From: Alphaproteobacteria bacterium
GTDB taxonomy: Bacteria; Pseudomonadota; Alphaproteobacteria; TMED109
Reading direction: 5' to 3'
Assembly (NCBI GenBank): GCA_022824395.1
Contig: JAJDZX010000133.1
Span: forward strand, 1 to 57,411
Length of the DNA stretch: 57,411 nt
The translations under genes and the position numbers were made by a program. Of this stretch, positions 15,391 through 23,551 are shown in pieces; the first letter of the stretch is position 1, and each line of letters starts with the position of its first letter. Under the pieces are notes generated by a model that was given only the letters and a program-made list of their open reading frames with translations, did no database searches and was not told where the DNA came from.

Positions 15391-17007
15391 TCAGAGCCGC
15401 CCGCGCCCGGGCGCCGCGGCCAGGAGCGCCCTGGAGTACGGGTGCTGCGGGCTCCCGAACACGTCGGCCACGGGTCCGGTCTCCACGATCTCCCCCTTCG
15501 ACATCACCGCGACCCGGTCGGCGACCTGCGCCGCCACGCGGAGGTCGTGCGTGATGAAGAGCATCGCGAGCTCGAACCGCTCGCGCACGTCGGCCAGCAG
15601 GTCGAGCACCTGCGCCTGCACCGAGACGTCGAGCGCGGAGACCGGCTCGTCGGCGATCAGGACGTCGGGCTCGAGGGCGAGCGCGCGGGCGATGCAGATG
15701 CGCTGGCGCTGCCCGCCCGAGAACTGGTGCGGATAGCGCCCGAGCGCGTCGTCGCCGAGCCCGACGAGCCCCAGGAGCCGCTTCGCGCGCGCCAGCGCCT
15801 CAGGTCCCGGCACGCCGTAGTTGACGGGCCCCTCGACCAGCGCCGCCGCCACCGTCCGGCGCGGGTTGAGCGAGCGGAAGGGGTCCTGGAAGACCATCTG
15901 GATCCGCCGCCGGTAGGGCCTGAGCGCCCCGGCCTCGAGCTGCGCGATGTCCTCGCCGGCGAGCAGGATCTCCCCGCTGCTCGCCCGCGTGAGCCGCACC
16001 GCGCAGCGCGCGAGCGTCGACTTCCCCGAGCCCGATTCGCCCACGACCGCGAGCGTCTCGCCCTTCCGCACGACGAGCGAGACGTCGCGCACCGCCTCGA
16101 CGGTCCGCCCGCGCCGGAACCAGCCGCCCCCGGCGAACGTCTTGGAAAGGTTCCGCACCTCGAGTGCGGCCGCGCTCGCCGACGCCCCGCCGTCCGCGTC
16201 CGGGTCGAGGCTCGGCACGGCCTCGAGCAGCATGCGCGTGTAGGGATGCTGCGGGCTCTTCAGGATCGCGTCCCGCGGCCCCTGCTCCACCACCTTCCCC
16301 GTCCGCATCACGACCACGCGGTCGGCGATGTCGGCCACCACCCCGAAGTCGTGGGTGATGAAGAGGACGGCGCTCCCGCGGGCGCGCTGGATGGTGCGCA
16401 TGATCTCGAGGATCCGCGCCTGCGTGGTGACGTCGAGCGCGGTCGTGGGCTCGTCCGCCACCAGGAGTGCGGGCTCCAGCGCGAACGCCATCGCGATCAT
16501 CACGCGCTGGCGCTGCCCGCCCGAGAGCTGGTGCGGGTAGGTGTTGACGAGCCGCTCGGGCTCCGGGAGCTGCACCGAGCGGAAGAGCTCGATCACCCGC
16601 TCGCGCCGCTCGGCCGGCGAGAGCAGGCCGTGCGTCACGAACACCTCGCGGACCTGCTCGCCCACCGTGAGGACGGGATTGAGCGCGGTCATCGGCTCCT
16701 GGAAGATCATCGCCATCGCGCGCCCGCGGAGCGAGCGGAGCCGGGCCGCGGGCGCGGCGCGGAGGTCCTCGCCCTCGAGCTCGATCGCGCCGCCCGTGAC
16801 CCGGAGCTGCCCCGGCGGCAGGAGGCCCAGCACCGCCTGCGCCGTCACCGACTTCCCCGACCCCGATTCGCCCACCAGGCAGACGATCTCGCCGGCCTCG
16901 ACGTCGAACGACACGCCCTCCACGGCATGCGCGCGCTCCGCATCCATCGGGAGCGCCACCGTGAGGTCCCGGATCGCGAGGACCGGGCGCCCGGCAGCAC
17001 TCGTCAC
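15391..17007 (-). CDS. Peptide-type ABC transporter ATPase with two fused nucleotide-binding domains
   Basis: A 538-residue fusion of the DppD- and DppF-like ATPases. Domain 1: Walker A GESGSGKS (46-53), signature LSGGQRQR (161-168), Walker B LLVADEP. Domain 2: Walker A GESGSGKS (323-330), signature FSGGQRQR (429-436), Walker B LIADEP. Both end with ITHD switch motifs. Fused pairs of this kind (YejF/GsiA type) energise family-5 binding-protein importers for peptides, glutathione or related compounds. The GTG start overlaps the permease stop (GTGA, 17004-17007). Confidence 0.94.
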   Translation of the reverse strand: MTSAAGRPVLAIRDLTVALPMDAERAHAVEGVSFDVEAGEIVCLVGESGSGKSVTAQAVLGLLPPGQLRVTGGAIELEGEDLRAAPAARLRSLRGRAMAMIFQEPMTALNPVLTVGEQVREVFVTHGLLSPAERRERVIELFRSVQLPEPERLVNTYPHQLSGGQRQRVMIAMAFALEPALLVADEPTTALDVTTQARILEIMRTIQRARGSAVLFITHDFGVVADIADRVVVMRTGKVVEQGPRDAILKSPQHPYTRMLLEAVPSLDPDADGGASASAAALEVRNLSKTFAGGGWFRRGRTVEAVRDVSLVVRKGETLAVVGESGSGKSTLARCAVRLTRASSGEILLAGEDIAQLEAGALRPYRRRIQMVFQDPFRSLNPRRTVAAALVEGPVNYGVPGPEALARAKRLLGLVGLGDDALGRYPHQFSGGQRQRICIARALALEPDVLIADEPVSALDVSVQAQVLDLLADVRERFELAMLFITHDLRVAAQVADRVAVMSKGEIVETGPVADVFGSPQHPYSRALLAAAPGRGRL

Positions 17008-17828
17008 TGGAACCGCCCCCGGAGCCTCGGGTCCAGCGTGTCCCGGAGCCCGTCGCCCAGCAGGTTGACCGAGAGCACGGTCACCGCGAGGAAGGCGCCG
17101 GGGAAGAAGAGGATCCAGGGCGCGATCTGGAAGAAGGTGCGCCCCTCGGCCATCACGTTCCCCCAGCTCGGGACCTCGGGCGGCATGCCGGCGCCCAGGA
17201 ACCCGAGGATCGATTCGACGATCATCGCGGACGCGCAGACGTAGCTCCCCTGCACGATGAGCGGCGCCAGCGTGTTGGGGAGCACGTGGCGGACGAGGAG
17301 CCTCGGCAGGCGGGCGCCGGCGGCGACCGCCGCCTCGACGTAGGGCTCCTCGCGCACCGCGAGCACGACGCTTCGCACCAGGCGCACCACGCGCGGCACC
17401 TCCGGCACCGCGATCGCGACGACGACCGTCCCGAGCGTCGCACCCGAGAGCGCGATCAGCGCGATCGCGAGCAGGATCCCGGGGATCGCCATGATGCCGT
17501 CCATGACCCGCATCACGATCCGGTCGACCGCGCGGACGTAGCCCGCGACGAGGCCGATCCCGAGCCCGGCGGCGAGCGCCGCGGCCGCCACCGCGAGCCC
17601 GACGCTGAGCGAGACGCGCCCGCCGTGGAGGGTGCGCGCCAGGATGTCGCGGCCGAACATGTCGGTCCCGAAGGGATGCGCCGCGACGGGGCTGCTCAGG
17701 CGGTCCTCGGGCGTCATCCGGAGCGGGTCCATCCCGGCGAGCGGCGGCGCCAGCACCGCGGTCGCCGCGACCAGCGCCAGGAGCGCCATCCCGATCTGGA
17801 CGGAGCGGTTCCGGCGGATCGCGTTCAT
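17004..17828 (-). CDS. ABC transporter permease (DppC-like)
   Basis: Inner-membrane permease of 274 residues. It has an N-terminal membrane helix (MALLALVAATAVLAPPLAG), then HPFGTDMFGRDILART, a motif typical of DppC/OppC, then the transport core with the EAA-like loop EAAVAAGARLPRLLVRHVLPN. The ATG at 17828 overlaps the stop of the DppB-like gene (ATGA, 17825-17828). The frame stays open upstream, but that is the shadow of the neighbour. Partner of the preceding permease in a heterodimeric channel. Confidence 0.93.
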   Translation of the reverse strand: MNAIRRNRSVQIGMALLALVAATAVLAPPLAGMDPLRMTPEDRLSSPVAAHPFGTDMFGRDILARTLHGGRVSLSVGLAVAAAALAAGLGIGLVAGYVRAVDRIVMRVMDGIMAIPGILLAIALIALSGATLGTVVVAIAVPEVPRVVRLVRSVVLAVREEPYVEAAVAAGARLPRLLVRHVLPNTLAPLIVQGSYVCASAMIVESILGFLGAGMPPEVPSWGNVMAEGRTFFQIAPWILFFPGAFLAVTVLSVNLLGDGLRDTLDPRLRGRFQ

Positions 17829-18766
17829 CCGCGGATCCTCGGGTCGAGCACGCTGTAGAGGAGGTCCACGACCAGGTTGGTGATCACGTAGGCGGCGCTG
17901 AAGACCAGGATCAGCCCCTGGATCACCGGGTAGTCGCGCCGGAGCACCGAATCGACCGTGAGCCGCCCGAGGCCCGGGATGTTGAAGACGCTCTCGGTCA
18001 CCACGACCCCGCCCACGAGCAGCGCGAACGCGATCCCGATCACCGTCACCACCGGCACCAGCGCCGGGCGGAGCGCGTGCCGGCGGAGCAGCCGGAACGT
18101 CGTCACCCCCTTGGCGCGGGCCGTGCGGATGTAGTCCTCGCCCAGCACCTCGAGCACGCTCGCGCGCGTGACCCGGGCGATCAGCGCGATGAAGACGAAC
18201 GAGAGTGCGACCACCGGCAGCACCAGGTGGCGGAGGAAGGGACCCGCCCCGTCGGCGAGCGGGCTGTACCCCTGCACCGGGAGCCACGCGAGCTTGATCG
18301 CGAAGACGTAGATCAGGATGTAGCCGATCACGAAGACCGGCACCGCGAACGCGAGCGCGGCACCCCCCATGAGGCACCGGTCGAGCCAGGCCCCGGCCCG
18401 CCAGGCGGCCGCCACCCCGAGCGGCACCGCGACCACGACCGTGACCAGCAGGGTGCCGAGCGAGAGGGCGAGCGTCGGCTCGACGCGCTGCGCGATCAGC
18501 TGGGCCACGGGCAGGTTCGAGAAGATCGAGATCCCGAGGTCGCCCGTCAGCACCTGGCCGATCCAGGTCAGGAACTGCACGTGGAGCGGCTCGTTGAGCC
18601 CGAGCCGGTCGCGGATCCGCTCGATGTCCTCGGGCGTCGCGTAGTCGCCCGCGATCACCGCGGCCGGATCGCCCGGGCCCAGGTGCAGGAGCAGGAAGAC
18701 GACGACGGCCACCACCGCCATCACCGGGATGGTGGCCAGCAGCCGCTGCAGCAGGAAGCCGGTCAC
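17825..18766 (-). CDS. ABC transporter permease (DppB-like)
   Basis: Inner-membrane permease of 313 residues with the DppB start pattern (LLQRLLATIPVMAVVAVVVF), the periplasmic LGLNEPLHVQFLTWIGQVLT segment, and the conserved RTARAKGVTTFRLLRRHALR loop that contacts the ATPase. The protein ends VLDPRIRG, as is usual for the family. The start codon is GTG, 16 bases downstream of the substrate-binding-protein stop. It forms the importer with the next two genes. Confidence 0.93.
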   Translation of the reverse strand: MTGFLLQRLLATIPVMAVVAVVVFLLLHLGPGDPAAVIAGDYATPEDIERIRDRLGLNEPLHVQFLTWIGQVLTGDLGISIFSNLPVAQLIAQRVEPTLALSLGTLLVTVVVAVPLGVAAAWRAGAWLDRCLMGGAALAFAVPVFVIGYILIYVFAIKLAWLPVQGYSPLADGAGPFLRHLVLPVVALSFVFIALIARVTRASVLEVLGEDYIRTARAKGVTTFRLLRRHALRPALVPVVTVIGIAFALLVGGVVVTESVFNIPGLGRLTVDSVLRRDYPVIQGLILVFSAAYVITNLVVDLLYSVLDPRIRG

Positions 18767-18782
18767 CGGACGGCGCGTCCGA

Positions 18783-20360
18783 TCAACGCTTCGCGATGTT
18801 CCAGAAGAGCGGGATCGGCGATTCGAGGATGCCCTCGAGATCCGAGCGGAAGGCCACGGGATTGAACCATTCGCCGAAGTTCACGTACGGCACCAGGGCG
18901 AACGCCTGCTGCTGGACGGCCTCGGCGCGCGCGAACCGCTGCGCCGGGTCGTTCTCGAACGCGAACGCCTCGCGGAGCTCTTCCATGACCGGGTCGCACG
19001 GCCAGCCGAACCACGCCTGCTCCCGGCAGCCGCCGCTCGTCACCACGCTTGCGAGCGGATGGACGACGTCCATGCCGATGAACCAGGTCGGGAAGATGTT
19101 CCAGCCGTTCTCTTCCGGCGGCGCATCGAGCGCGCGCCGGCTCGTGAGCGTGCTCCAGTCCATCGCCTGGAGCTCGACGTTCACCCCGGCATCCCGGAGC
19201 ACGCCGGCCAGCATCAGGGCCGCGCCGCTCAGGATCGCGATGTCGGTCGGCTGCATCAGCACCACCGGCCGGCCGTCGTAGCCCGCCTCCTGGAGGAGGG
19301 CCTGCGCGCGCTCGGCATCGAACGCCATCAGCGCCTCGGCGCCGGCGTCGGTCTCGTAGGGGCTGCCGCAGCCGAAGTACGCCGGGCACGGGCGCCAGTG
19401 CTCCTCGTTCCCCACCACGGCGCGGAGGAAGCGCGGCTGCTCGACCAGCCACAGCATCGCCTCGCGGGCCTTCGGGTGGTCGAACGGCGGGTAGAGGTGA
19501 TTGAGGCGGATGTGCCCCTGCACGCCCACCGGGTCGAGGCGCTTCACCGTGACGCCGGGCGAGGCCTCCATGATCGGGAGGAGGTCGTGCGGCGGGAGCT
19601 CGAAGTAGTCGATCTCCCCGGCGAGGAGCGCGTTCATGGCCGTGGCGGTGTCGGGGACGTAGAGCCACTCCACCCGGTCGACCTTGGCCACCTTGCCGCC
19701 CGCACCCCAGCTCGGCGGCTCGGCGCGCGGCACGTAGGCCTCGTTCCGGACGTAGACGACCTTGGCACCCGGGACCCATTCGTCGGCCACGAACACGAAC
19801 GGGCCGGACCCGATCACCTCGGGCACCTGCTCGAAGGGATCGGTCAGCGCATGCCGCTCGGGCATGATGAAGAGCACGTTGGAGCTCGCCTTCGAAAGCG
19901 ACTCCAGCACCAGGCCGTAGGGCTGCGTCAGCGTGAGGCGGAACGCCCTGTCGTCGAGCGCCTCGAGCGCCGCGGTGACGTCCATGAGCTTCTGGCCCAT
20001 GCCGTCGCGCGCGCCCCAGCGGCGGATCGAGGCCACGCAGTCGGCCGCCGTCACCGGCGCGCCGTCGTGCCACGCGAGCCCGTCCCGGAGCCGGAACGTC
20101 CAGGTCATCCCGTCGTCCGACACCTCCCAGGTGTCGACCATCTGCGGCTGCACGTTGAACCCGGCGTCGACCGCGAACAGCGTGTCGTAGACCATGTACC
20201 CGTGGTTGCGGGTGATGTAGGCGGTGGTCCAGATCGGGTCGATGTTCTTGAGGTCGGCGTGCACCACCGCCCGGAGCACGGTCTCTGCGCTGGCCGGGAG
20301 GGCCAGCGCGATCGAGGCCGCGAGCGCGAGGGCGGCGCTAGTCCGTCGCACGGAGCGCAT
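18783..20360 (-). CDS. Family-5 extracellular solute-binding protein
   Basis: Periplasmic binding protein of 525 residues with a clear Sec signal peptide (cleavage after PASAE, about residue 26). SBP_bac_5 features include LKNIDPIWTTAYITRNHGY, WTFRLRDGLAWHDGAPVTAAD and GSGPFVF. Such proteins bind peptides, opines, glutathione or other small amides. The gene overlaps the 3' end of the M20 amidohydrolase gene by 23 bases. That suggests the imported compound is an N-acylated amino acid or similar amide that M20 then hydrolyses; this is inference. Confidence 0.92.
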   Translation of the reverse strand: MRSVRRTSAALALAASIALALPASAETVLRAVVHADLKNIDPIWTTAYITRNHGYMVYDTLFAVDAGFNVQPQMVDTWEVSDDGMTWTFRLRDGLAWHDGAPVTAADCVASIRRWGARDGMGQKLMDVTAALEALDDRAFRLTLTQPYGLVLESLSKASSNVLFIMPERHALTDPFEQVPEVIGSGPFVFVADEWVPGAKVVYVRNEAYVPRAEPPSWGAGGKVAKVDRVEWLYVPDTATAMNALLAGEIDYFELPPHDLLPIMEASPGVTVKRLDPVGVQGHIRLNHLYPPFDHPKAREAMLWLVEQPRFLRAVVGNEEHWRPCPAYFGCGSPYETDAGAEALMAFDAERAQALLQEAGYDGRPVVLMQPTDIAILSGAALMLAGVLRDAGVNVELQAMDWSTLTSRRALDAPPEENGWNIFPTWFIGMDVVHPLASVVTSGGCREQAWFGWPCDPVMEELREAFAFENDPAQRFARAEAVQQQAFALVPYVNFGEWFNPVAFRSDLEGILESPIPLFWNIAKR

Positions 20361-21498
20361 CCTCGGCGATGCGCGCGAGGAAGCTTGCGCCGATCGCCAG
20401 GTTGTCGTCGTTGAAGTCGTAGCTCGGGTTGTGGAGCGAGGCAGAATCGCCGTTCCCGATCCAGGCGTAGGCGCCGGGGCGCTCCAGCAGGAAGAACGAG
20501 AAGTCTTCCGAGCCCATCACCTGCATCTGCTCCGTGGTCACCGCCTCACCGGTGATCTCGGAGGCGATCCGCCCGGCAAACGCCGTCTCCTCGGCGTGGT
20601 TCACGGTGGGCGGATACCCCCGCTGGTAGTCGACCTCGGCCGTGGCGCCCAGTCCCCGGGCCACCGTCTCGCACACCTCGGGGAAGCGCTTGCGGACCAT
20701 CTCGCCGGTCTCGGGCGCGAAGTACCGGATCGTCCCGCAGAGCTCGGCGCTGTCGGGGATCACGTTGTAGGCGTCGCCCGCGTGGAACTGGGTCACCGAG
20801 ATCACCAGCGTGCGCTTGGGATCGCTGGTGCGCGAGACCAGCGTCTGCACCGCCTGCACGATCGCCGCCCCCGCGATGATCGGGTCGACCGACTGGTGCG
20901 GCATGGCGCCGTGCGCGCCCTTCCCCTGCACCGTGACCTTGAAGTTGTCGGCCGCGGCCATGATCGGCCCGGGCGCGACCCTGAGCTTCCCCTGCTCGAG
21001 GCCCGGCATGTTGTGCATGCCGAAGATGTTGCGCACCGGGAACCGCTCGAAGAGGCCGTCGTCGAGCATCGCCTTGGCGCCCGCGAAGCCCTCCTCGGCC
21101 GGCTGGAAGACGAGCACCACGTCGCCCTGGAAGTTCCGCGTCTCGGAGAGGTACCGGGCTGCGCCCAGCAGCATCGCGGTGTGCCCGTCGTGGCCGCACG
21201 CATGCATCACCCCGTTCGCCGACGAGGCGTGTTCGCACGAGTTCTGCTCGTGGATCGGCAGCGCGTCCATGTCGGCCCGCAGCCCCACCGAGGGGCCTGC
21301 GCCGTTCCGGATCCGGCCGACCACGCCGGTCCCCCCGATCCCCTCGACGACCTCGTCCACGCCGAAGGAGCGGAGCAGTTCGGCCACCTTGCCGGCGGTC
21401 CGGTGTTCCTTGTAGGCAAGCTCGGGATGGCGGTGGATGTCCCGGCGCCACTCGGTCATGGCGTCGCTGATGCCCGCGATTCGGTTGATGACCGGCAT
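20338..21498 (-). CDS. M20-family amidohydrolase (HipO/IlvR-like)
   Basis: Cytosolic metal-dependent amidohydrolase of 386 residues from the ATG at 21498, which has AAGGAGG seven bases upstream. The metal-binding and catalytic motifs of the M20D/hippurate-hydrolase group are present: GLRADMDALPI, MHACGHDGHTAMLLGAA, FQPAEEGFAGAKAM and the C-terminal MGSEDFSFFL. It likely cleaves N-acyl amino acids or small amides. It is first of a leftward operon with the ABC importer genes, so uptake and hydrolysis are probably linked. Confidence 0.93.
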   Translation of the reverse strand: MPVINRIAGISDAMTEWRRDIHRHPELAYKEHRTAGKVAELLRSFGVDEVVEGIGGTGVVGRIRNGAGPSVGLRADMDALPIHEQNSCEHASSANGVMHACGHDGHTAMLLGAARYLSETRNFQGDVVLVFQPAEEGFAGAKAMLDDGLFERFPVRNIFGMHNMPGLEQGKLRVAPGPIMAAADNFKVTVQGKGAHGAMPHQSVDPIIAGAAIVQAVQTLVSRTSDPKRTLVISVTQFHAGDAYNVIPDSAELCGTIRYFAPETGEMVRKRFPEVCETVARGLGATAEVDYQRGYPPTVNHAEETAFAGRIASEITGEAVTTEQMQVMGSEDFSFFLLERPGAYAWIGNGDSASLHNPSYDFNDDNLAIGASFLARIAEDALRATD

Positions 21499-21579
21499 GA
21501 GGCCTCCTTTTTGGCTGCACGGTACCATACCCGAGCCCGGCAGCCGTGAGGCGGAAACCGGCGCACGCTGCCAACAACC

Positions 21580-21643
21580 GGTATTGCACTTCCTAATTCC
21601 GGCCCGTGGCTGGTATTAAATATCCTAACTGCCGGCCTGTAGA
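21580..21643. repeat. Tandem imperfect 32-bp repeat in a divergent promoter region
   Basis: Two copies start GGTATT at 21580 and 21612. Both contain TCCTAA at the same offset and CCGGCC shortly after. The intervening bases vary. They lie between the divergent M20/ABC operon and the adenosyltransferase operon, in the only AT-richer part of that gap. A twofold regulator site for either promoter is the simplest reading. Confidence 0.5.
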
Positions 21644-21690
21644 CGGTGTAAGCTGAGGGTCCCGCGACCCCTGCACGCGACGGAGGCCGG

Positions 21691-22275
21691 ATGGCGCGAG
21701 ACCCGTCAACGGTTGTCCGGCTCGACCGCATCTACACGCGGGGCGGCGACCAGGGCCGGACGTCGCTCGGCAATGGACAACGGGTCACCAAGCACGCACT
21801 CCGGATCCGGGCGGGCGGCACCATCGACGAGGCCAACGCACACATCGGTATCGGCCGGCTCCACGTCTCGCGGGCCGCCGACGCCATGCTGGCGCGCATC
21901 CAGAACGACCTCTTCGACGCCGGCGCCGACCTCACCATGCCCGCGCGGCGCGGCCGGCGGGCCGGCAATCTCCGGATCTCGACGGTCCAGGTGCAGCGGC
22001 TCGAGGAGGAGATCGACGCCCTCAACGCCCGGCTGGCGCCGCTGACTTCGTTCATCCTGCCGGGGGGCACCAGCGCGGCGGCGCATCTCCACGTCGCGCG
22101 CTCCATCGTCCGCCGGGCGGAGGTCGAACTGAGCGCGCTCGCCGCCCGCGCCGTGGTGCGGAACGAGATCCTCGCCTACATGAACCGCCTCTCGGACCAT
22201 CTCTTCGTCCTGGCGCGCACCGAAGCGGCGCGCGGCGGCGGCGACGTCCTCTGGGTGCCGGGCGCCAACCAGTGA
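21691..22275 (+). CDS. PduO-type cob(I)alamin adenosyltransferase
   Basis: ATP:cob(I)alamin adenosyltransferase of 194 residues, which makes adenosylcobalamin. The signature start is present: IYTRGGDQGRTSLGNGQR (P-loop-like ATP site). Later come TIDEANAHIG, the trimer-interface helix QNDLFDAGADL and the closing NRLSDHLFVLAR. Cofactor production suggests a B12-dependent enzyme elsewhere; none is encoded in this window. It is first of a four-gene rightward run with minimal spacing; its stop overlaps the next start as GTGA. Confidence 0.93.
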   Translation: MARDPSTVVRLDRIYTRGGDQGRTSLGNGQRVTKHALRIRAGGTIDEANAHIGIGRLHVSRAADAMLARIQNDLFDAGADLTMPARRGRRAGNLRISTVQVQRLEEEIDALNARLAPLTSFILPGGTSAAAHLHVARSIVRRAEVELSALAARAVVRNEILAYMNRLSDHLFVLARTEAARGGGDVLWVPGANQ

Positions 22276-23099
22276 GCCCGTCCGGGCCGAGGCGCTTCCG
22301 GCGCCTCCTTCTGACCGGCGCCGCGGGCGCCCTCGGCACGGTGCTCCGCGACCACCTTCCGGCCCTCGCCGACGTCCTCCGGGTGTCGGATCTGGCGCCG
22401 CTCGGCGCGGCGCGGAACCGCGAGGAGGCAGTTCCGTGCGACCTCGGCGACGCCGCCGGGATGCTCGACCTCACCCGCGATGTCGACGCCGTCGTCCACA
22501 TGGGCGGGGTCTCCGGCGAGAGCCGCTTCGCCGACCTCCACCACGCCAACATTCTCGGGATGTACCACCTGTTCGAGGGCTGCCGGAAGAACGGCGTCGC
22601 ACGCGTCGTCTGGGCGAGCTCCAACCACGCGATCGGGTTCTACCCGCGCACCCGGACCATCGATGCGACCGTGCCTCAGCGGCCCGACACCGCGTACGGG
22701 CTCACCAAGGCGTTCGGCGAGGACCTCGCGCAGTACTACCGCGACAAGTACGGGATCGAGGCCGTGTCGCTCCGGATCGGCTCGTGCTTCCCGAAGCCCG
22801 TCGACCGGCGGATGCTCGCGACGTGGCTCTCGTACCCGGACCTCGTCCACCTCGTGGAGCGCTCGCTCCTCGCACCCGCGGTCGGCCACACGGTGGTCTT
22901 CGGGGTGTCAGCCAACCAGGAGTCGTTCTGGGACAACCGCGCCGCCTCCGCGCTCGGTTTCCGGCCCGGGGACAACGCCGAGGACTACCGCGCGGAGATC
23001 GAGGCCTCGACCGCGCCCGTCGGCCCCGACGACCCGCTCGTCAGGTACCAGGGCGGCCAGTTCACGGCGATGCCCCACGCGGACGACGAGCCGGCCTGA
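22272..23099 (+). CDS. NAD-dependent epimerase/dehydratase, uronate dehydrogenase-like
   Basis: Extended SDR of 275 residues with Rossmann motif TGAAGALG (near 15-22) and catalytic YGLTK. WASSNHAIGFYPRT and LRIGSCFPKPVDRRMLATWL closely follow bacterial uronate dehydrogenase, which oxidises galacturonate/glucuronate to the aldaro-lactone. The C-terminal GGQFTAMP matches the end of that enzyme. Whether a uronate is the true substrate is unproven. The GTG start overlaps the adenosyltransferase stop (22272-22275). Confidence 0.82.
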   Translation: MSPSGPRRFRRLLLTGAAGALGTVLRDHLPALADVLRVSDLAPLGAARNREEAVPCDLGDAAGMLDLTRDVDAVVHMGGVSGESRFADLHHANILGMYHLFEGCRKNGVARVVWASSNHAIGFYPRTRTIDATVPQRPDTAYGLTKAFGEDLAQYYRDKYGIEAVSLRIGSCFPKPVDRRMLATWLSYPDLVHLVERSLLAPAVGHTVVFGVSANQESFWDNRAASALGFRPGDNAEDYRAEIEASTAPVGPDDPLVRYQGGQFTAMPHADDEPA

Positions 23100-23158
23100 G
23101 CCCGCTACATTGGGCGCTCGCCGCGCCGCCTCAGCGCCAGACAGAAGAGGGCATCCGC

Positions 23159-23551
23159 ATGCCAGCCGACACCGCCGCACCGGGCCCGGAGCAGGCCTAC
23201 TTCGACGCCCTGGCCGACGGGCGCTTCATGCTGCAGCACTGCAACGCCTGTGGCGAGAACGTCTTCTACCCGCGCGCCCTCTGCCCCCACTGCGGCGCCG
23301 ACGCACTTGTCTGGCGGGAGGCATCCGGGCGCGGCACCGTCCATGCGACCAGCGTGGTGCGCCGCCGCCCCGAACAGGGTCCGCCCTACAACGTGGCGCT
23401 GATCGACCTCGAGGAAGGGCCGCGCATGATGAGCCGGGTCGAGACCATCGCGCCCGAGGCGGTGCGGATCGGCATGGCGGTCACCGCCGTGATCGACCGT
23501 TCCGGCGACGATCCGGTGGTCGTGTTCCACCCGGCGGGAGGCGGCGCGTGA
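23159..23551 (+). CDS. DUF35 OB-fold/zinc-ribbon protein (thiolase partner)
   Basis: A 130-residue acyl-CoA-binding-type protein. Its N-terminal rubredoxin-like zinc ribbon has the two pairs CNACGE and CPHCGA, and the rest is an OB-fold (GRGTVHATSVVRRRPEQGPP). DUF35 proteins assemble with thiolase-fold proteins, as in the ChsH2-Ltp2 retro-aldolase or hydroxymethylglutaryl-CoA synthase complexes. The stop overlaps the GTG of the thiolase-like gene (GTGA, 23548-23551), strongly implying a complex. Confidence 0.88.
   Translation: MPADTAAPGPEQAYFDALADGRFMLQHCNACGENVFYPRALCPHCGADALVWREASGRGTVHATSVVRRRPEQGPPYNVALIDLEEGPRMMSRVETIAPEAVRIGMAVTAVIDRSGDDPVVVFHPAGGGA

Noticed and set aside
14486..17244. 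Long rightward frames opposite the ABC transporter and dsbB genes
   Set aside because: They are antisense shadows with Arg/His-rich composition, common in high-GC genomes; the leftward genes have clear motifs and overlaps.
22436..23158. Rightward frames running ahead of the DUF35 and thiolase genes
   Set aside because: They lie inside the uronate-dehydrogenase-like gene in other frames; the true starts are at 23159 and 23548, with family N-termini.
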